A stretch of DNA of 64,000 nucleotides from Pyxidicoccus parkwaysis (GCF_017301735.1 NZ_CP071090.1:12073001-12137000), one strand, 5' to 3'; counted from the first letter of the stretch, positions 51,550 to 60,494 are shown. Notes: a model not told the origin generated them from the sequence alone. A program made the numbers and translations.

Positions 51550-51630
51550 CTGACGCACTGCACGCAGCGTGTGGGAGTGGGCGGGCCCGGGCTGCGAGCT
51601 TGACCCATGGAGAGGGCTCCCCTAGAAAAC

Positions 51631-51670
51631 CGGGGCTTTGCCGTCACATCCCCCTTGGAGGGAAGCCCCG
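51631..51670 (+). promoter_or_regulatory. Leader hairpin enclosing the ribosome site of the ABC operon
   Basis: CGGGGCTT (51631-51638) pairs perfectly with AAGCCCCG (51663-51670), ending 1 nt before the ATG. Inside it, CCCT (51652-51655) pairs with AGGG (51659-51662), covering the GGAGGG ribosome site. The arrangement would hide the ribosome site when folded, so it may control translation of the binding protein. Confidence 0.5.
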
Positions 51671-51671
51671 C

Positions 51672-52895
51672 ATGCGACGCCTTGCCCCGATGCTGCTCGC
51701 CGCGCTCGCCGTCTTCGCGGCTGCGTGCGAGAAGAAGACGCAGCCCGCACCCTCCGGTGAAGGAGGCTCGCAGACCGCGCAGCAGGGACAGCAGAAGCCC
51801 GCCACGCCTCCGGGCGGAGGCGAAGTCCCCGCTGGCTCCGACGTCATCCTCCTGGGCGAGGTCGGCGCGCTCAGCGGCGGCCAGGCCACCTTCGGCATCT
51901 CCACCCGCGACGGCATCGACCTGGCCCTCAAGGAGGCCAACGCCGCGGGCGGCGTGAAGGGCAAGAAGCTGGCCGTTCGCGTCTACGACAACCAGAGCAA
52001 GCCCGAGGAGGCCGCGCAGGCCACCACGCGCCTGGTGACGCAGGACAAGGTGGTGCTCATCCTCGGCGACGTGGCCTCGTCCAACTCGCTGGCCATGGCG
52101 GAGAAGGCGCAAACCGCGGGCGTGCCCATGATTACGCCCTCCTCCACCAACCCCAAGGTCACGGAGACGGGTGACTACATCTTCCGCGTCTGCTTCATCG
52201 ACCCGTTCCAGGGCTTCGTCATGGCGAAGTTCGCCCGGGCGAACCTGAAGCTGAACAAGGTGGCGGTGCTCCAGGACAACAAGAGCGCGTACTCCATCGG
52301 CCTCACGGACGTCTTCACGCGCAAGTTCACGGAGATGGGCGGCAAGATTACGACCACGGAGAGCTTCAGCCAGGGCGACACGGACTACCGCGCGCAGCTC
52401 ACCGCCATCCGCAAGACGCAGCCGGACGCCATCTACGTGCCGGGCTACTACAGCGAGGTGGGCGTCATCGCCCGCCAGGCGCGCGAGGTGGGCCTGCGGG
52501 TGCCGCTGCTGGGCGGTGACGGCTGGGACTCCTCGAAGCTCTTCGAGCTGGGCGGCAGCGCCATCCAGGGCAGCTACTTCTCCAACCACTACTCGCCGGA
52601 CAACCCGGACCCCAAGGTCCAGAAGTTCATCGCGGACTACAAGGCCGCCTACGGCAGCGTCCCGGACGCGCTGGCGGCGCTGGGCTACGACGCGGCCCGC
52701 GTGGCGATTGCGGCCCTCGAGCGGGCCAAGGACCTGAGCGGCCCGGCCGTGCGCGACGCCATCGCCCAGACGAAGGACTTCCCGGGGGTGGCTGGCACCA
52801 TCACCCTGGACGACAAGCATAACGCCGTGAAGTCCGCCGTCGTCCTCAAGGTCGGGGACGGCAAGACCGAGTACGTCACCACCGTCAACCCCTAA
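51672..52895 (+). CDS. Branched-chain amino-acid type ABC substrate-binding lipoprotein
   Basis: 407 residues from the ATG at 51672. Lipobox VFAAAC with Cys19, then a Ser/Gln/Pro-rich linker to about 48. The rest is a type-1 periplasmic binding protein of the LivJ/LivK family: VILLGEVGALSGGQATFGISTRDGIDLALKEANAAGGVKGKK, YDNQSKPEEAAQATTRLVTQDKV, MITPSSTNPKVTETGDYIFRVCFID and GGDGWDS. It heads a five-gene operon; its stop overlaps the permease start (TAATG). Ligands of this family include branched-chain and other amino acids, amides and urea, so the substrate is not certain. Confidence 0.92.
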   Translation: MRRLAPMLLAALAVFAAACEKKTQPAPSGEGGSQTAQQGQQKPATPPGGGEVPAGSDVILLGEVGALSGGQATFGISTRDGIDLALKEANAAGGVKGKKLAVRVYDNQSKPEEAAQATTRLVTQDKVVLILGDVASSNSLAMAEKAQTAGVPMITPSSTNPKVTETGDYIFRVCFIDPFQGFVMAKFARANLKLNKVAVLQDNKSAYSIGLTDVFTRKFTEMGGKITTTESFSQGDTDYRAQLTAIRKTQPDAIYVPGYYSEVGVIARQAREVGLRVPLLGGDGWDSSKLFELGGSAIQGSYFSNHYSPDNPDPKVQKFIADYKAAYGSVPDALAALGYDAARVAIAALERAKDLSGPAVRDAIAQTKDFPGVAGTITLDDKHNAVKSAVVLKVGDGKTEYVTTVNP

Positions 52896-53815
52896 TGGCG
52901 CAGCTCCTCCAGCATCTCATCAACGGTCTGGCCGCCGGCACCATCTACGCGCTCGTCGCGCTCGGCTACACGATGGTGTACGGCGTCCTCAAGCTCATCA
53001 ACTTCGCCCATGGCGACGTCATGATGGTCGGCGTCTACATGGGCTATGCCACCGCCTTCGCGCTCGGGCGCGAGGTGCGCAGCTCGCTCGTGGGCGTGGC
53101 GCTCATCTTCGCCGTGGCCATGCTGGGCTGCGCGCTGCTCGGCTTCCTCATCGAGCGGTTCGCGTACCGGCCGCTGCGCGAGAAGCCCCGGCTGACGGCG
53201 CTCATCACCGCCATCGGCATCTCCTTCGCGCTCTCGTACGGCTTCCAGCTCGACATCGGCTTCTTGCCCGGCGCGTCCCCGCGCGCCTTCCCGGAGGTCA
53301 TCGAGCCCAGGGAGTGGATTATCATTGGTGACCGCGACGTGGTGGTGTGGAACTGGCAGGTCATCAGCTTCCTCATCGCCGTGGTGCTGATGGTGGGCCT
53401 CCAGTACCTCGTGTTCCGCACGCGCTTCGGCCGGGCGATGCGCGCGGTGTCCTGGGACCACCGCGTGGCGGCGCTGATGGGCATTCCCACCGACCGCGTC
53501 ATCGCGCTGACGTTCATGCTCAGCAGCGCGCTGGCGGCGGGCGCGGGGCTGCTCTACGCCATCAAGGACACGTCGGTGAGCCCGCTGATGGGCCTGTACG
53601 TGGGCCTCAAGGCCTTCGTGGCGGCGGTGATTGGCGGCATCGGCCACGTGCCGGGCGCGGTGGTGGGCGCCCTGGTGCTGGGGCTGGTGGAGGAGTTCGT
53701 CGTGGGCTACGCGGCCAGCACCTGGCGTGACGCGGTGGCCTTCGGCTTCCTCATCCTGGTGCTGCTGGTGAAGCCGGGCGGGTTGTTCGGCCGCGTCGCG
53801 GCGGAGAAGGTCTGA
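52895..53815 (+). CDS. livH: ABC permease LivH
   Basis: 306 residues, multispanning inner-membrane permease of the LivH family. The N-terminus is diagnostic: LLQHLINGLAAGTIYALVALGYTMVYGVLKLINFAHGDVMMVG. Later, GRAMRAVSWDHRVAALMGIPTDRVIALTF is the cytoplasmic coupling loop and FVAAVIGGIGHVPGAVVGALVLGLVE the late membrane segment. A 40-residue periplasmic/loop insertion around FLPGASPRAFPEVIEP is slightly longer than in E. coli. It overlaps both neighbours by 1 bp, as in a tightly coupled operon. Confidence 0.94.
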   Translation: MAQLLQHLINGLAAGTIYALVALGYTMVYGVLKLINFAHGDVMMVGVYMGYATAFALGREVRSSLVGVALIFAVAMLGCALLGFLIERFAYRPLREKPRLTALITAIGISFALSYGFQLDIGFLPGASPRAFPEVIEPREWIIIGDRDVVVWNWQVISFLIAVVLMVGLQYLVFRTRFGRAMRAVSWDHRVAALMGIPTDRVIALTFMLSSALAAGAGLLYAIKDTSVSPLMGLYVGLKAFVAAVIGGIGHVPGAVVGALVLGLVEEFVVGYAASTWRDAVAFGFLILVLLVKPGGLFGRVAAEKV

Positions 53816-54879
53816 TGGAGACCCCGGCCCTTCCGGTCCCCGAGTCGCGCTCCGCCATTCCTCCCGCGCTGCGCGGCGTCTTCCCCGTGCTGGTGGCGCT
53901 GCCCGTGCTGGCACTGTTCCAGTGGGCGCTCAGCGAGTCGCCCTTCGCCGTCTACCTCCTGTCGGTGATTGGGGTGAACATCATCCTCGCGGTGAGCCTC
54001 AACATCGTGAACGGCATGACGGGGCAGTTCTCCATCGGCCATGCCGGCTTCATGGCGGTGGGGGCGTACATCTCCGGCGTGATGTCGCTGAACCTGAAGG
54101 AGGTGGCGCTGTCCTTCCTCCCGGTGGCGGCCAGCGACCAGGTGCTCTTCACGGTGGCGCTACTGGTGGGCGGACTGGCCGCCGCGGCCTGCGGCTTCCT
54201 CGTGGGCCTGCCGTCGCTGCGCCTGCGCGGTGACTACCTGGCGATTGTCACGCTGGGCTTCGGCGAAATCATCCGCGTGGTGGTGCAGAACACCAACGCG
54301 TTCGGCCGCGCGCTGGGCCTGTCCGGCATCCCGCAGTACTCCAGCCCGTACATGGTCTACTTCTGGGTGTTCATCGTGGTGCTGGCGGCGCGGCGCATCG
54401 CCGGCAGCAGCCACGGCCGCAGCCTGTGGGCCATCCGCGAGGACGAGGTGGCCGCCGAGGCCATGGGCGTGGACACCACCGGCTACAAGGTCCGCGCGTT
54501 CGTCATCTCGTCGTTCTTCGCGGGCATCGCGGGCGGGCTGTTCGCCCACTTCGTGCCCATCATCAACCCCGGCTCCTTCACCTTCGTGAAGTCGATGGAA
54601 ATCGTCGTCATGGTGGTGCTGGGCGGCCTGGGCTCCACCACGGGCGCCATCGTCGCGGCCATCTTCCTCACGCTGCTGCCGGAGGGCATGCGCTCGCTGT
54701 TCAACGCGCTGGGCGCGGAGGGCAGCCTGGCGCAGAAGGTGGACCAGATTCGCATGCCTGTGTACGGCATCCTGCTGGTGGTGCTGATGCTGTCGCGGCC
54801 GCAGGGCCTCTTCGGCACGCGCGAAATCTGGGACGTGCTGCCGCGGTGGCTTCCGCGCAAGCGCAGGGGGCTGTCGTGA
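53815..54879 (+). CDS. livM: ABC permease LivM
   Basis: 354 residues. The family core is evident: NIILAVSLNIVNGMTGQFSIGHAGFMAVGAYISGVM, RGDYLAIVTLGFGEIIRVV, SLWAIREDEVAAEAMGVDTTGYKVRAFVISSFFAGIAGGL and MVVLGGLGSTTGAIVAA. It pairs with LivH to form the translocation channel. The ATG overlaps the livH stop (TGATG) and its own stop overlaps the livG GTG. A hydrophilic N-terminal stretch of about 18 residues precedes the first helix. Confidence 0.94.
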   Translation: METPALPVPESRSAIPPALRGVFPVLVALPVLALFQWALSESPFAVYLLSVIGVNIILAVSLNIVNGMTGQFSIGHAGFMAVGAYISGVMSLNLKEVALSFLPVAASDQVLFTVALLVGGLAAAACGFLVGLPSLRLRGDYLAIVTLGFGEIIRVVVQNTNAFGRALGLSGIPQYSSPYMVYFWVFIVVLAARRIAGSSHGRSLWAIREDEVAAEAMGVDTTGYKVRAFVISSFFAGIAGGLFAHFVPIINPGSFTFVKSMEIVVMVVLGGLGSTTGAIVAAIFLTLLPEGMRSLFNALGAEGSLAQKVDQIRMPVYGILLVVLMLSRPQGLFGTREIWDVLPRWLPRKRRGLS

Positions 54880-55754
54880 GCGCGGTGCTGACGAGTCAGG
54901 AGACCCGGCCCCCGCTGCTCCAGGCGGACGGGGTGAGCATCCAGTTCGGCGGCCTCAAGGCGCTGACGGACTTCCACCTCGCCATCCGCCAGGGGGACTT
55001 GCTGGGCCTCATCGGCCCCAACGGCGCGGGCAAGTCCACCGCGTTCAACGTGCTCACCGGCGTGTACCAGCCCACCCGCGGCGAGGTGCGTGTGGCGGGG
55101 CAGCGGGTGAATGGCCGCAAGCCGCACCAAATCAACCACCTGGGCCTGGCGCGCACCTTCCAGAACATCCGCCTGTTCCGCGCGCTCACCGCGCTGGACA
55201 ACGTGAAGGTGGCCTGCCGGGCGCAGGGCGCGCTGCACCCGCATGAGCTGGGCGCGGGCACGAAGCTGCGCAACGCCATCACCAACTACCGCGACTGGTG
55301 GCGCGCCCTGCTGCTCACCCCGCACTTCCAGGAGGAGGAGCGGGAGTTGACGCGGCAGGCGGAGCACCTGCTGGAGGTCATGGGCCTGTCGCACCGCCGC
55401 GACGAGGAGGCGCGCAACCTGCCCTACGGTGAGCAGCGCCGCCTGGAGATTGCGCGCGCGCTGGGCACGAAGCCCCGCGTGCTGCTGCTGGACGAGCCCG
55501 CCGCGGGCATGAACACGCGCGAGAAGGCGGACCTGATGGTGCTCATCCGCAAGCTGCGCGACGACTTCCAGCTCGGCGTGCTCGTCATCGAGCACGACAT
55601 GAAGCTGGTCATGGGCATCTGCGAGCAGATTACGGTGCTGGACCACGGCGAGACGATTGCCCGGGGCGCGCCGGCGCAGGTGCGCAGCGACAGGAAGGTC
55701 ATCGAGGCGTACCTGGGTGACAGCTACCTGGAGAGCCACGGAGGGGCGGCGTGA
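54876..55754 (+). CDS. livG: ABC ATP-binding protein LivG
   Basis: 292 residues from the GTG at 54876 (GTGA overlap with livM). Walker A GPNGAGKST near 45; Q-loop region with LARTFQNIRLFRALTALDNV; signature NLPYGEQRRLEIARAL (LSGGQ variant reading LPYGEQ, usual for LivG); Walker B RVLLLDEPAAGMN and H-loop VIEHDMKLVMGIC. An insertion between Q-loop and signature (ALLLTPHFQEEERELTRQAEHLLE) is normal for LivG. It energises transport with LivF. Confidence 0.94.
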   Translation: MSAVLTSQETRPPLLQADGVSIQFGGLKALTDFHLAIRQGDLLGLIGPNGAGKSTAFNVLTGVYQPTRGEVRVAGQRVNGRKPHQINHLGLARTFQNIRLFRALTALDNVKVACRAQGALHPHELGAGTKLRNAITNYRDWWRALLLTPHFQEEERELTRQAEHLLEVMGLSHRRDEEARNLPYGEQRRLEIARALGTKPRVLLLDEPAAGMNTREKADLMVLIRKLRDDFQLGVLVIEHDMKLVMGICEQITVLDHGETIARGAPAQVRSDRKVIEAYLGDSYLESHGGAA

Positions 55755-56506
55755 GCGAGGCTCAGGTGAAGACGCTGGGCGAGCGCCGGGCCTTCCCGCC
55801 GCTCCTGTCCGTGGACGGCATCAAGGTGCACTACGGCGCCATCCAGGCGCTCAAGGGCGTGTCGCTGACGGTGGGCAAGGGCGAGGTGGTGGCCCTCATC
55901 GGCGCCAACGGCGCGGGCAAGACGAGCACCCTGCGCGCGGTGAGCGGCATGCTCAAGCCCAGCGCGGGGCGGATTACGCTCGACGGCAAGGACACCACGT
56001 CCCTCAAGGCGCACCAATTGGTGCCGCGCGGCATGGCGCACGCGCCGGAGGGGCGGGGCGTGTTCCCCAACCTCACCGTGCTGGAGAACCTGGAGCTGGG
56101 CGCGTACCTGCGCAAGGACGCGGACGGCATCCAGCAGGACCTGGAGAAGGGCTTCACGCTCTTCCCGGTGCTGAAGGAGCGCCGCAAGCAGCTGGCGGGT
56201 ACGCTCTCCGGCGGCGAGCAGCAGATGCTGGCCATCGCCCGGGCGCTGCTCAGCCGGCCCCAGCTCCTGCTGCTGGACGAACCGTCGCTGGGGCTTGCGC
56301 CTCAGGTGACAGAGACCATCTTCCGCACGCTGCGCGAGGTGAATGCTACGGGTGTAAGCGTGCTGCTGGTGGAGCAGAACGCCCACCTCGCGCTCAACTC
56401 GGCGCACTATGGCTACGTGCTGGAGACGGGCGAGGTGGTGATGGCGGGGCCGGGCAAGGCGCTCCTGGACAGCCCCGAGGTCCGCCGCGCGTACCTGGGC
56501 GAGTAG
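55751..56506 (+). CDS. livF: ABC ATP-binding protein LivF
   Basis: 251 residues from the GTG at 55751 (GTGA overlap with livG). Walker A GANGAGKTS, Q-loop segment MAHAPEGRGVFPNLTVLENLELGAYL, signature LSGGEQQMLAIARALL, Walker B LLLLDEPSLGLAP and H-loop VLLVEQNAHLAL. It is a complete NBD and the last gene of the operon; a stem-loop follows 4 bp after its stop. Confidence 0.94.
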   Translation: MSEAQVKTLGERRAFPPLLSVDGIKVHYGAIQALKGVSLTVGKGEVVALIGANGAGKTSTLRAVSGMLKPSAGRITLDGKDTTSLKAHQLVPRGMAHAPEGRGVFPNLTVLENLELGAYLRKDADGIQQDLEKGFTLFPVLKERRKQLAGTLSGGEQQMLAIARALLSRPQLLLLDEPSLGLAPQVTETIFRTLREVNATGVSVLLVEQNAHLALNSAHYGYVLETGEVVMAGPGKALLDSPEVRRAYLGE

Positions 56507-56510
56507 ACCC

Positions 56511-56540
56511 GGGAGGACGGACCAGCCGTTACGTCCTCCC
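56511..56540 (+). terminator. Stem-loop after the liv operon
   Basis: A perfect 9-bp stem GGGAGGACG / CGTCCTCCC with a 12-nt loop, starting 4 bp past the livF stop. No T run follows. Confidence 0.65.
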
Positions 56541-56677
56541 GCTGACGCTCCCCGGAAGTAGAAGTCGCAATGAAACTGGCAAGCCCCTGAAGTTCGGGTA
56601 GTCAGCAGGCAAGCAATTCGTCTAGCGTCCGCCAACGACGCACTGCGTTCAACCTCAAAATATCAGGAAGAGCCCCC

Positions 56678-57445
56678 ATGCCCTCGTTGTCACGTCTCCT
56701 CGCCGCCGTTGCCACCTTCGCGCTGATTGCCGCCGCGTGCGCCGGTCAGCAGAAGACCGACAACAACAAGGAAGCCACTTCCACGATTGAGGAGGTGCCC
56801 AACGAGGGCGGCGAGGCGGGTGGCCATGAAGCGCCTCCGGCCGGTCCTCAGCTCACCACGGTGAACGCGGAGGAGGGCTTCTCGGTGAAGATGCCGGGCG
56901 AGCCGAAGGCGCAGCGTCAGAAGGTCACCATTCCGGCGGGCGAGGTGGCCACGGCCGCGTACTCGCTGCAGACTCCGGAGGGCGTCATCTTCTCCGTGAG
57001 CACGGCGGACTACCCGGAGAAGGTCGTCGCCGCGCGTCCCGCGGAGGCGTTCCTCAACGAGGGCCGTGACGGTCTCACCAATCAGCTCAAGGGCACCGTC
57101 AGCAACGAGCAGGAAGTCACCATCGACGGATACCCCGGCAAGGCCTACACGGTGTCCTCGCCCAACGGCGAGGTGAAGGCGCGCAACTACCTGGTGGGCC
57201 CGCGCCTCTACACGCTGCTCGTCCTCTACAACCCGAGCATCGGCGCGCCGGGCGCGGATGAGTTCCTCGGCTCGCTGGCGCTGGTGAACCCGCCTCCGCC
57301 GGTGCAGCGCGCGGGTGCGGCGGGCGCGGACGCCGGCACGGCCGACGCGGGTCCCGCGGTCGACAGCGGCACGGGCGCGGAGCCCGCGGCTGACGCGGGC
57401 ACTGCCGCTCCGGACGCCGGCACCCGCCGCCGTCGCGCGAAGTAG
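56678..57445 (+). CDS. Lipoprotein of unknown function
   Basis: 255 residues. Lipobox FALIAAAC near residue 21 marks an exported lipoprotein. A polar linker rich in Glu/Gly (to about 65) precedes one compact beta-rich domain, about 65-205 (EEGFSVKMPGEPKAQRQKV, VATAAYSLQTPEGVIFSVSTADYP, GYPGKAYTVSSPNGEVKARNYLVG, LYTLLVLYNPS), which resembles PsbP/Mog1-like stress or surface proteins in outline. The C-terminal 45 residues are an Ala/Asp/Gly repeat (ADAGTADAGPAVDSGTGAEP) ending in RRRRAK. The ligand is unknown. Confidence 0.72.
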   Translation: MPSLSRLLAAVATFALIAAACAGQQKTDNNKEATSTIEEVPNEGGEAGGHEAPPAGPQLTTVNAEEGFSVKMPGEPKAQRQKVTIPAGEVATAAYSLQTPEGVIFSVSTADYPEKVVAARPAEAFLNEGRDGLTNQLKGTVSNEQEVTIDGYPGKAYTVSSPNGEVKARNYLVGPRLYTLLVLYNPSIGAPGADEFLGSLALVNPPPPVQRAGAAGADAGTADAGPAVDSGTGAEPAADAGTAAPDAGTRRRRAK

Positions 57446-58009
57446 TCCGCTTCTTCCGGGCACGCTCCTCCACGGAGGGGCGTGGGCCCGGGATGCGAGC
57501 GAAGCAGTTCGTTCCTCCAGCCGCGCATCCTCACGAGGGAGCGCGGCCAGAGCTGGCAAGCGAAGCAGTTCGTTGCTCCAGTTGCGCTTCCTAACGAGGA
57601 GCGCGGGCCGGAGCCGGCAGGCGAAGCAGTTCATTGCTTCAGCCATGCTTCCTCACGAGGGTGCATAGGCAGCGCTGGCGCGCGAAGCAGTTCGTTGCTC
57701 AGCCGTGCTTCCCCATGAGGGAGCGCGGGCCGGAACCGGCAAGCGAAGCAGTTCGTTCACTCAGCCACGCTTCCTCGCGAGGTCTCGCGGGTCTGCGCCG
57801 CTCCCGTGAGGGAGCACACACCGCCCACGACGCGACATCCGCTTCAGTCACTCCCGCCCAATCCGCGCTTTCTCGAGGAATCGTGAGGCAGGCGGCAGGC
57901 AGGCTGGCGGGCTCCGCATATGGGGCCATGTGGCTGTTCCTGCCCGGTTCTCTTCCCTGCACCCCGGTCCTAGCTTCCCCTCCGGGAGTTGACTGGGAGG
58001 GGGACAGGA
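57446..58009. other. 564-bp non-coding region with tandem repeats
   Basis: The region between the lipoprotein and the Asp-box gene holds the 61-bp repeat array at 57499-57792. It is followed by about 200 bp without recognised features, and the ribosome site of the next gene (GGGAGGGGGACAGGA). Open frames through the array arise from the repeat composition; 61 is not a multiple of three, so no repeated protein is encoded. Confidence 0.7.
57499..57792. repeat. 61-bp tandem repeat array, about 4.8 copies
   Basis: Units start at 57499, 57560, 57621, 57682 and 57743, each exactly 61 bp apart, and begin GCGAAGCAGTTCGTTGCTC or a close variant. Each has an inner CTTCCTCACGAGGG block (CCTC/GAGG inverted) and a GGGCCGGAGCCGGC-like end in most units. 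The units vary by point changes but keep phase, and the last is partial. There are no unique spacers, so it is not a CRISPR. GAAGCA/TGCTTC in unit 3 forms a small hairpin. Possible roles include a protein-binding or mRNA 3'-end element. Confidence 0.92.
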
Positions 58010-60430
58010 ATGACGGGGCTGGCTGGTGCCCTGCTCGCCGCGGTGCTCGCGGCGGGCGGGACGTCGCTGGTTCCGGTGAGCGGGGGGAATGCCCTCACGC
58101 TCCCGGCACAGCGTCACATTGTTCGCATCGAGACGGGTTCAGGACGTCCTCCCACGTGGCTGGTGGCCATCCAGCACGGAGGGAGGGACGGCAAGGGACT
58201 GGTGCTCTACCGCTCCGAGGATGCGCTTCGCACGCTCCGGCGCGTGGCGGACATCCAGTCGGACTCGACGCATCCGGACCGCGCGGAGCTGCTCGCGGTG
58301 GGGCGGGACGTGGCCCTCGTGTACTCGTACGAGGACCCGAAACTGTCGCCGTCGCGGCGGCATGACGTGTACTTCCAGTGGTGGCGCTACCAGGCCAGCT
58401 CGGACACGTGGGCGCCGCAGCCTGCGGTGCGCGTGCTCGACACGCCGGACGACACCACGGGCTTCTCGCGAGCGCTGCTGGCGCGCGACTCGAAGGGGCG
58501 CTTCTGGGTGCAGGCCTTCCGGCTGGAGCCGGATGGCAGCTCCACGGCGGTGGTGACGGTGTCCACGGACGGTGGTGCCAGCTTCACGCGGCAGCCGGAC
58601 CTGGGGTGGGTGAAGCGCAGGGGCGGCGGGCGGCTGATGAGCGCGGGCTCCAAGCTCGTCTTCTTCTACGCCATGCACGACGGCTTCGAGCCCACGCGCA
58701 TGCGCATCCGCAACGACTCGGACCCGCTGGGGACGTGGAGCCCGGTGCGCGACGCGTTCTCCGACGGCATCTACCACGGGGCCGCGCTGAGCGCGGTGGA
58801 GGACGGGAAGGGCGGCATCGACCTCGTCTACAAGGACGAGACGGAGAAGCTCTACTACCGGCACTTCGACGGCACGTCCTTCGGTCCGCGCGTCCTGGTG
58901 GAGGGTACGTCGGACTGGTCCATGCAGGCGGCCACCACGCGCATCGGTGACACGCTGTATGTCTTCTACAACCGCGTGCTCGTGCTCAATGAGCACTACG
59001 AGCTGCGCGTGCGCGTGCTGCGCAACGGGAGCTTCGGCAGCGCGGTGACGCTCGACGGGGACGAGACGTTCAAGGGGTATCTCAACGCGGTGGATGTGTT
59101 GCCCGCGGAGAGCACCGAGGTGCCATGTCTCTTCGGTGAGGCGCCCGATGCGAGCAATTGGGGCACTGTGTCGCGCGTGTCGCTCTCCGTCACGCCGCAG
59201 CCGACTCCGGATGGAGGAACGCCTCCGCCGGATGGTGGCACGGGCACGGACGGAGGCACCGGAAGCGACGGCGGAACGACCACCGACGGCGGCACCAGCA
59301 CGGACGGCGGCACAAACACCGACGGCGGAACGAGCACGGACGGCGGCACTCCCGGTACCGACGGTGGAACGACCACGGACGGAGGCACGCCGCTTCCAGA
59401 CGGAGGCACGTCGGGCCCCATCACCCTGGAGCCCGTGTACACGGACACCACGCACGAGGTGCTCACCGTCGACGGCGCGGGCACGGTGTACGCGCTGGCG
59501 CTGGACGGGAGCCGCTCGAGTCTGCTGGCGAGCACGGACGGTGGGCGCACCTTCACGGCGCGCGGACAGAACGGCGGCAACCTCTGGGTGATGGCCGCGA
59601 TGAAGAACGGCACGCTGCTCGCGGTGGCGAGCCGCAACGGCGCCTACCAACTCCAGCGCTCCACGGACGGTGGCCTCACCTGGGGCAACGCGGTGAGCCT
59701 GGGCAACTACCGCGCCTTCGGCCCGCACAGCTTCGCGGAGCTGGGGAGCACCTGGTTCTTCCTCGAGTACCAGACCTTCACCTCGGCCAACACGCCGATA
59801 CGCCTGTGGGCCAGCACCGACGGCGGAGCCACCTGGTCCGTGCGCTCCACGCTGACCGCGCACCGGCACGGCTACTCGCTCTTCGTGGATGCGACGACGG
59901 GCGCGCTGTGGGCCACGATGGGCAGCAGCAACGCACAGACGGCGGTGCTCCGCTCCACGGATGGTGGCCGCAACTGGACGGCCATCTACAGCGGGTACGC
60001 GGCCAACGGTGTGGCGGGCGCGGTGCAGTCAGACGGCTCGCTGCTGCTGGGGCAATCCACACTGTTCGCGCCCGAGTACCCGAAGCTGCTCCGCCTCTTC
60101 CCGAGCGGCCGCGTGGACGCGTTGCTGCAACTGCCCGGCCCCGCGTACTCCTTCATGCCCGTGCCCGGAGGAGGCTGGGCCATGGGCACGGGCTGGGCGA
60201 GCGCCGGAGACGTCCAGGCCTCGGGCGACATCTACGTGCGTCTCTTCACCAGCCCGGACGGAGTCACGTGGCGCGAGGCCCTGCGCTACGAGCGGCTGAG
60301 CAGCACCGCCTTCGCACAGGCGGACGTGTGGGGCGTGCTGCCCTCGGGTGACGTGGTGGTGCGGATGGACAACGTGCGCGGCTTCGGAACGTCCGGTCGT
60401 GGCTTCCAGGTGTTGAGAGTGAAGCGCTGA
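58010..60430 (+). CDS. Secreted Asp-box (BNR/sialidase-like) repeat protein
   Basis: 806 residues from the ATG at 58010, with GGAGG upstream. A signal peptide (LAGALLAAVLAAGG) starts it. The first domain (about 30-395) has an Asp-box STDGGASFTR near 185. A 70-residue linker of TDGGT/PDGGT repeats (about 402-468) joins a second domain (about 470-806) with Asp-boxes STDGGRTFTA, STDGGLTWGN, STDGGATWSV, STDGGRNWTA and SPDGVTWRE. These fit two beta-propellers of the sialidase/exo-alpha-sialidase-like superfamily. The arginine triad of true sialidases was not identified, so an enzymatic role is uncertain. Confidence 0.83.
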   Translation: MTGLAGALLAAVLAAGGTSLVPVSGGNALTLPAQRHIVRIETGSGRPPTWLVAIQHGGRDGKGLVLYRSEDALRTLRRVADIQSDSTHPDRAELLAVGRDVALVYSYEDPKLSPSRRHDVYFQWWRYQASSDTWAPQPAVRVLDTPDDTTGFSRALLARDSKGRFWVQAFRLEPDGSSTAVVTVSTDGGASFTRQPDLGWVKRRGGGRLMSAGSKLVFFYAMHDGFEPTRMRIRNDSDPLGTWSPVRDAFSDGIYHGAALSAVEDGKGGIDLVYKDETEKLYYRHFDGTSFGPRVLVEGTSDWSMQAATTRIGDTLYVFYNRVLVLNEHYELRVRVLRNGSFGSAVTLDGDETFKGYLNAVDVLPAESTEVPCLFGEAPDASNWGTVSRVSLSVTPQPTPDGGTPPPDGGTGTDGGTGSDGGTTTDGGTSTDGGTNTDGGTSTDGGTPGTDGGTTTDGGTPLPDGGTSGPITLEPVYTDTTHEVLTVDGAGTVYALALDGSRSSLLASTDGGRTFTARGQNGGNLWVMAAMKNGTLLAVASRNGAYQLQRSTDGGLTWGNAVSLGNYRAFGPHSFAELGSTWFFLEYQTFTSANTPIRLWASTDGGATWSVRSTLTAHRHGYSLFVDATTGALWATMGSSNAQTAVLRSTDGGRNWTAIYSGYAANGVAGAVQSDGSLLLGQSTLFAPEYPKLLRLFPSGRVDALLQLPGPAYSFMPVPGGGWAMGTGWASAGDVQASGDIYVRLFTSPDGVTWREALRYERLSSTAFAQADVWGVLPSGDVVVRMDNVRGFGTSGRGFQVLRVKR

Positions 60431-60447
60431 GCGGGCGACTTGCGTTA

Positions 60448-60488
60448 CACCTCCTGGCGCGCGGTGTCCGCCGCACCGCCAGGAGGTG
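60448..60488 (+). promoter_or_regulatory. Inverted repeat hiding the Shine-Dalgarno of the methyltransferase gene
   Basis: CACCTCCTGGCG (60448-60459) and CGCCAGGAGGTG (60477-60488) are perfectly complementary over 12 bp with a 17-nt loop. The right arm is the AGGAGGTG ribosome site, 6 bp before the ATG; the left arm contains CACCTCCT, identical to the anti-Shine-Dalgarno core of 16S rRNA. Folded RNA would block initiation, a typical layout for a riboswitch or thermometer-like element. Confidence 0.7.
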
Positions 60489-60494
60489 GTCGCC

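Noticed and set aside
54426..54875. Upstream extension of livG inside livM
   Set aside because: LivG homology begins only after the GTG at 54876, which overlaps the livM stop as in the rest of the operon.
57499..57792. CRISPR array
   Set aside because: The repeat is continuous at 61-bp period with no unique spacers and no cas genes nearby.
57482..57962. Small open frames through the 61-bp repeats
   Set aside because: The repeat length is not a multiple of three, so translations change frame each unit; there are no ribosome sites.
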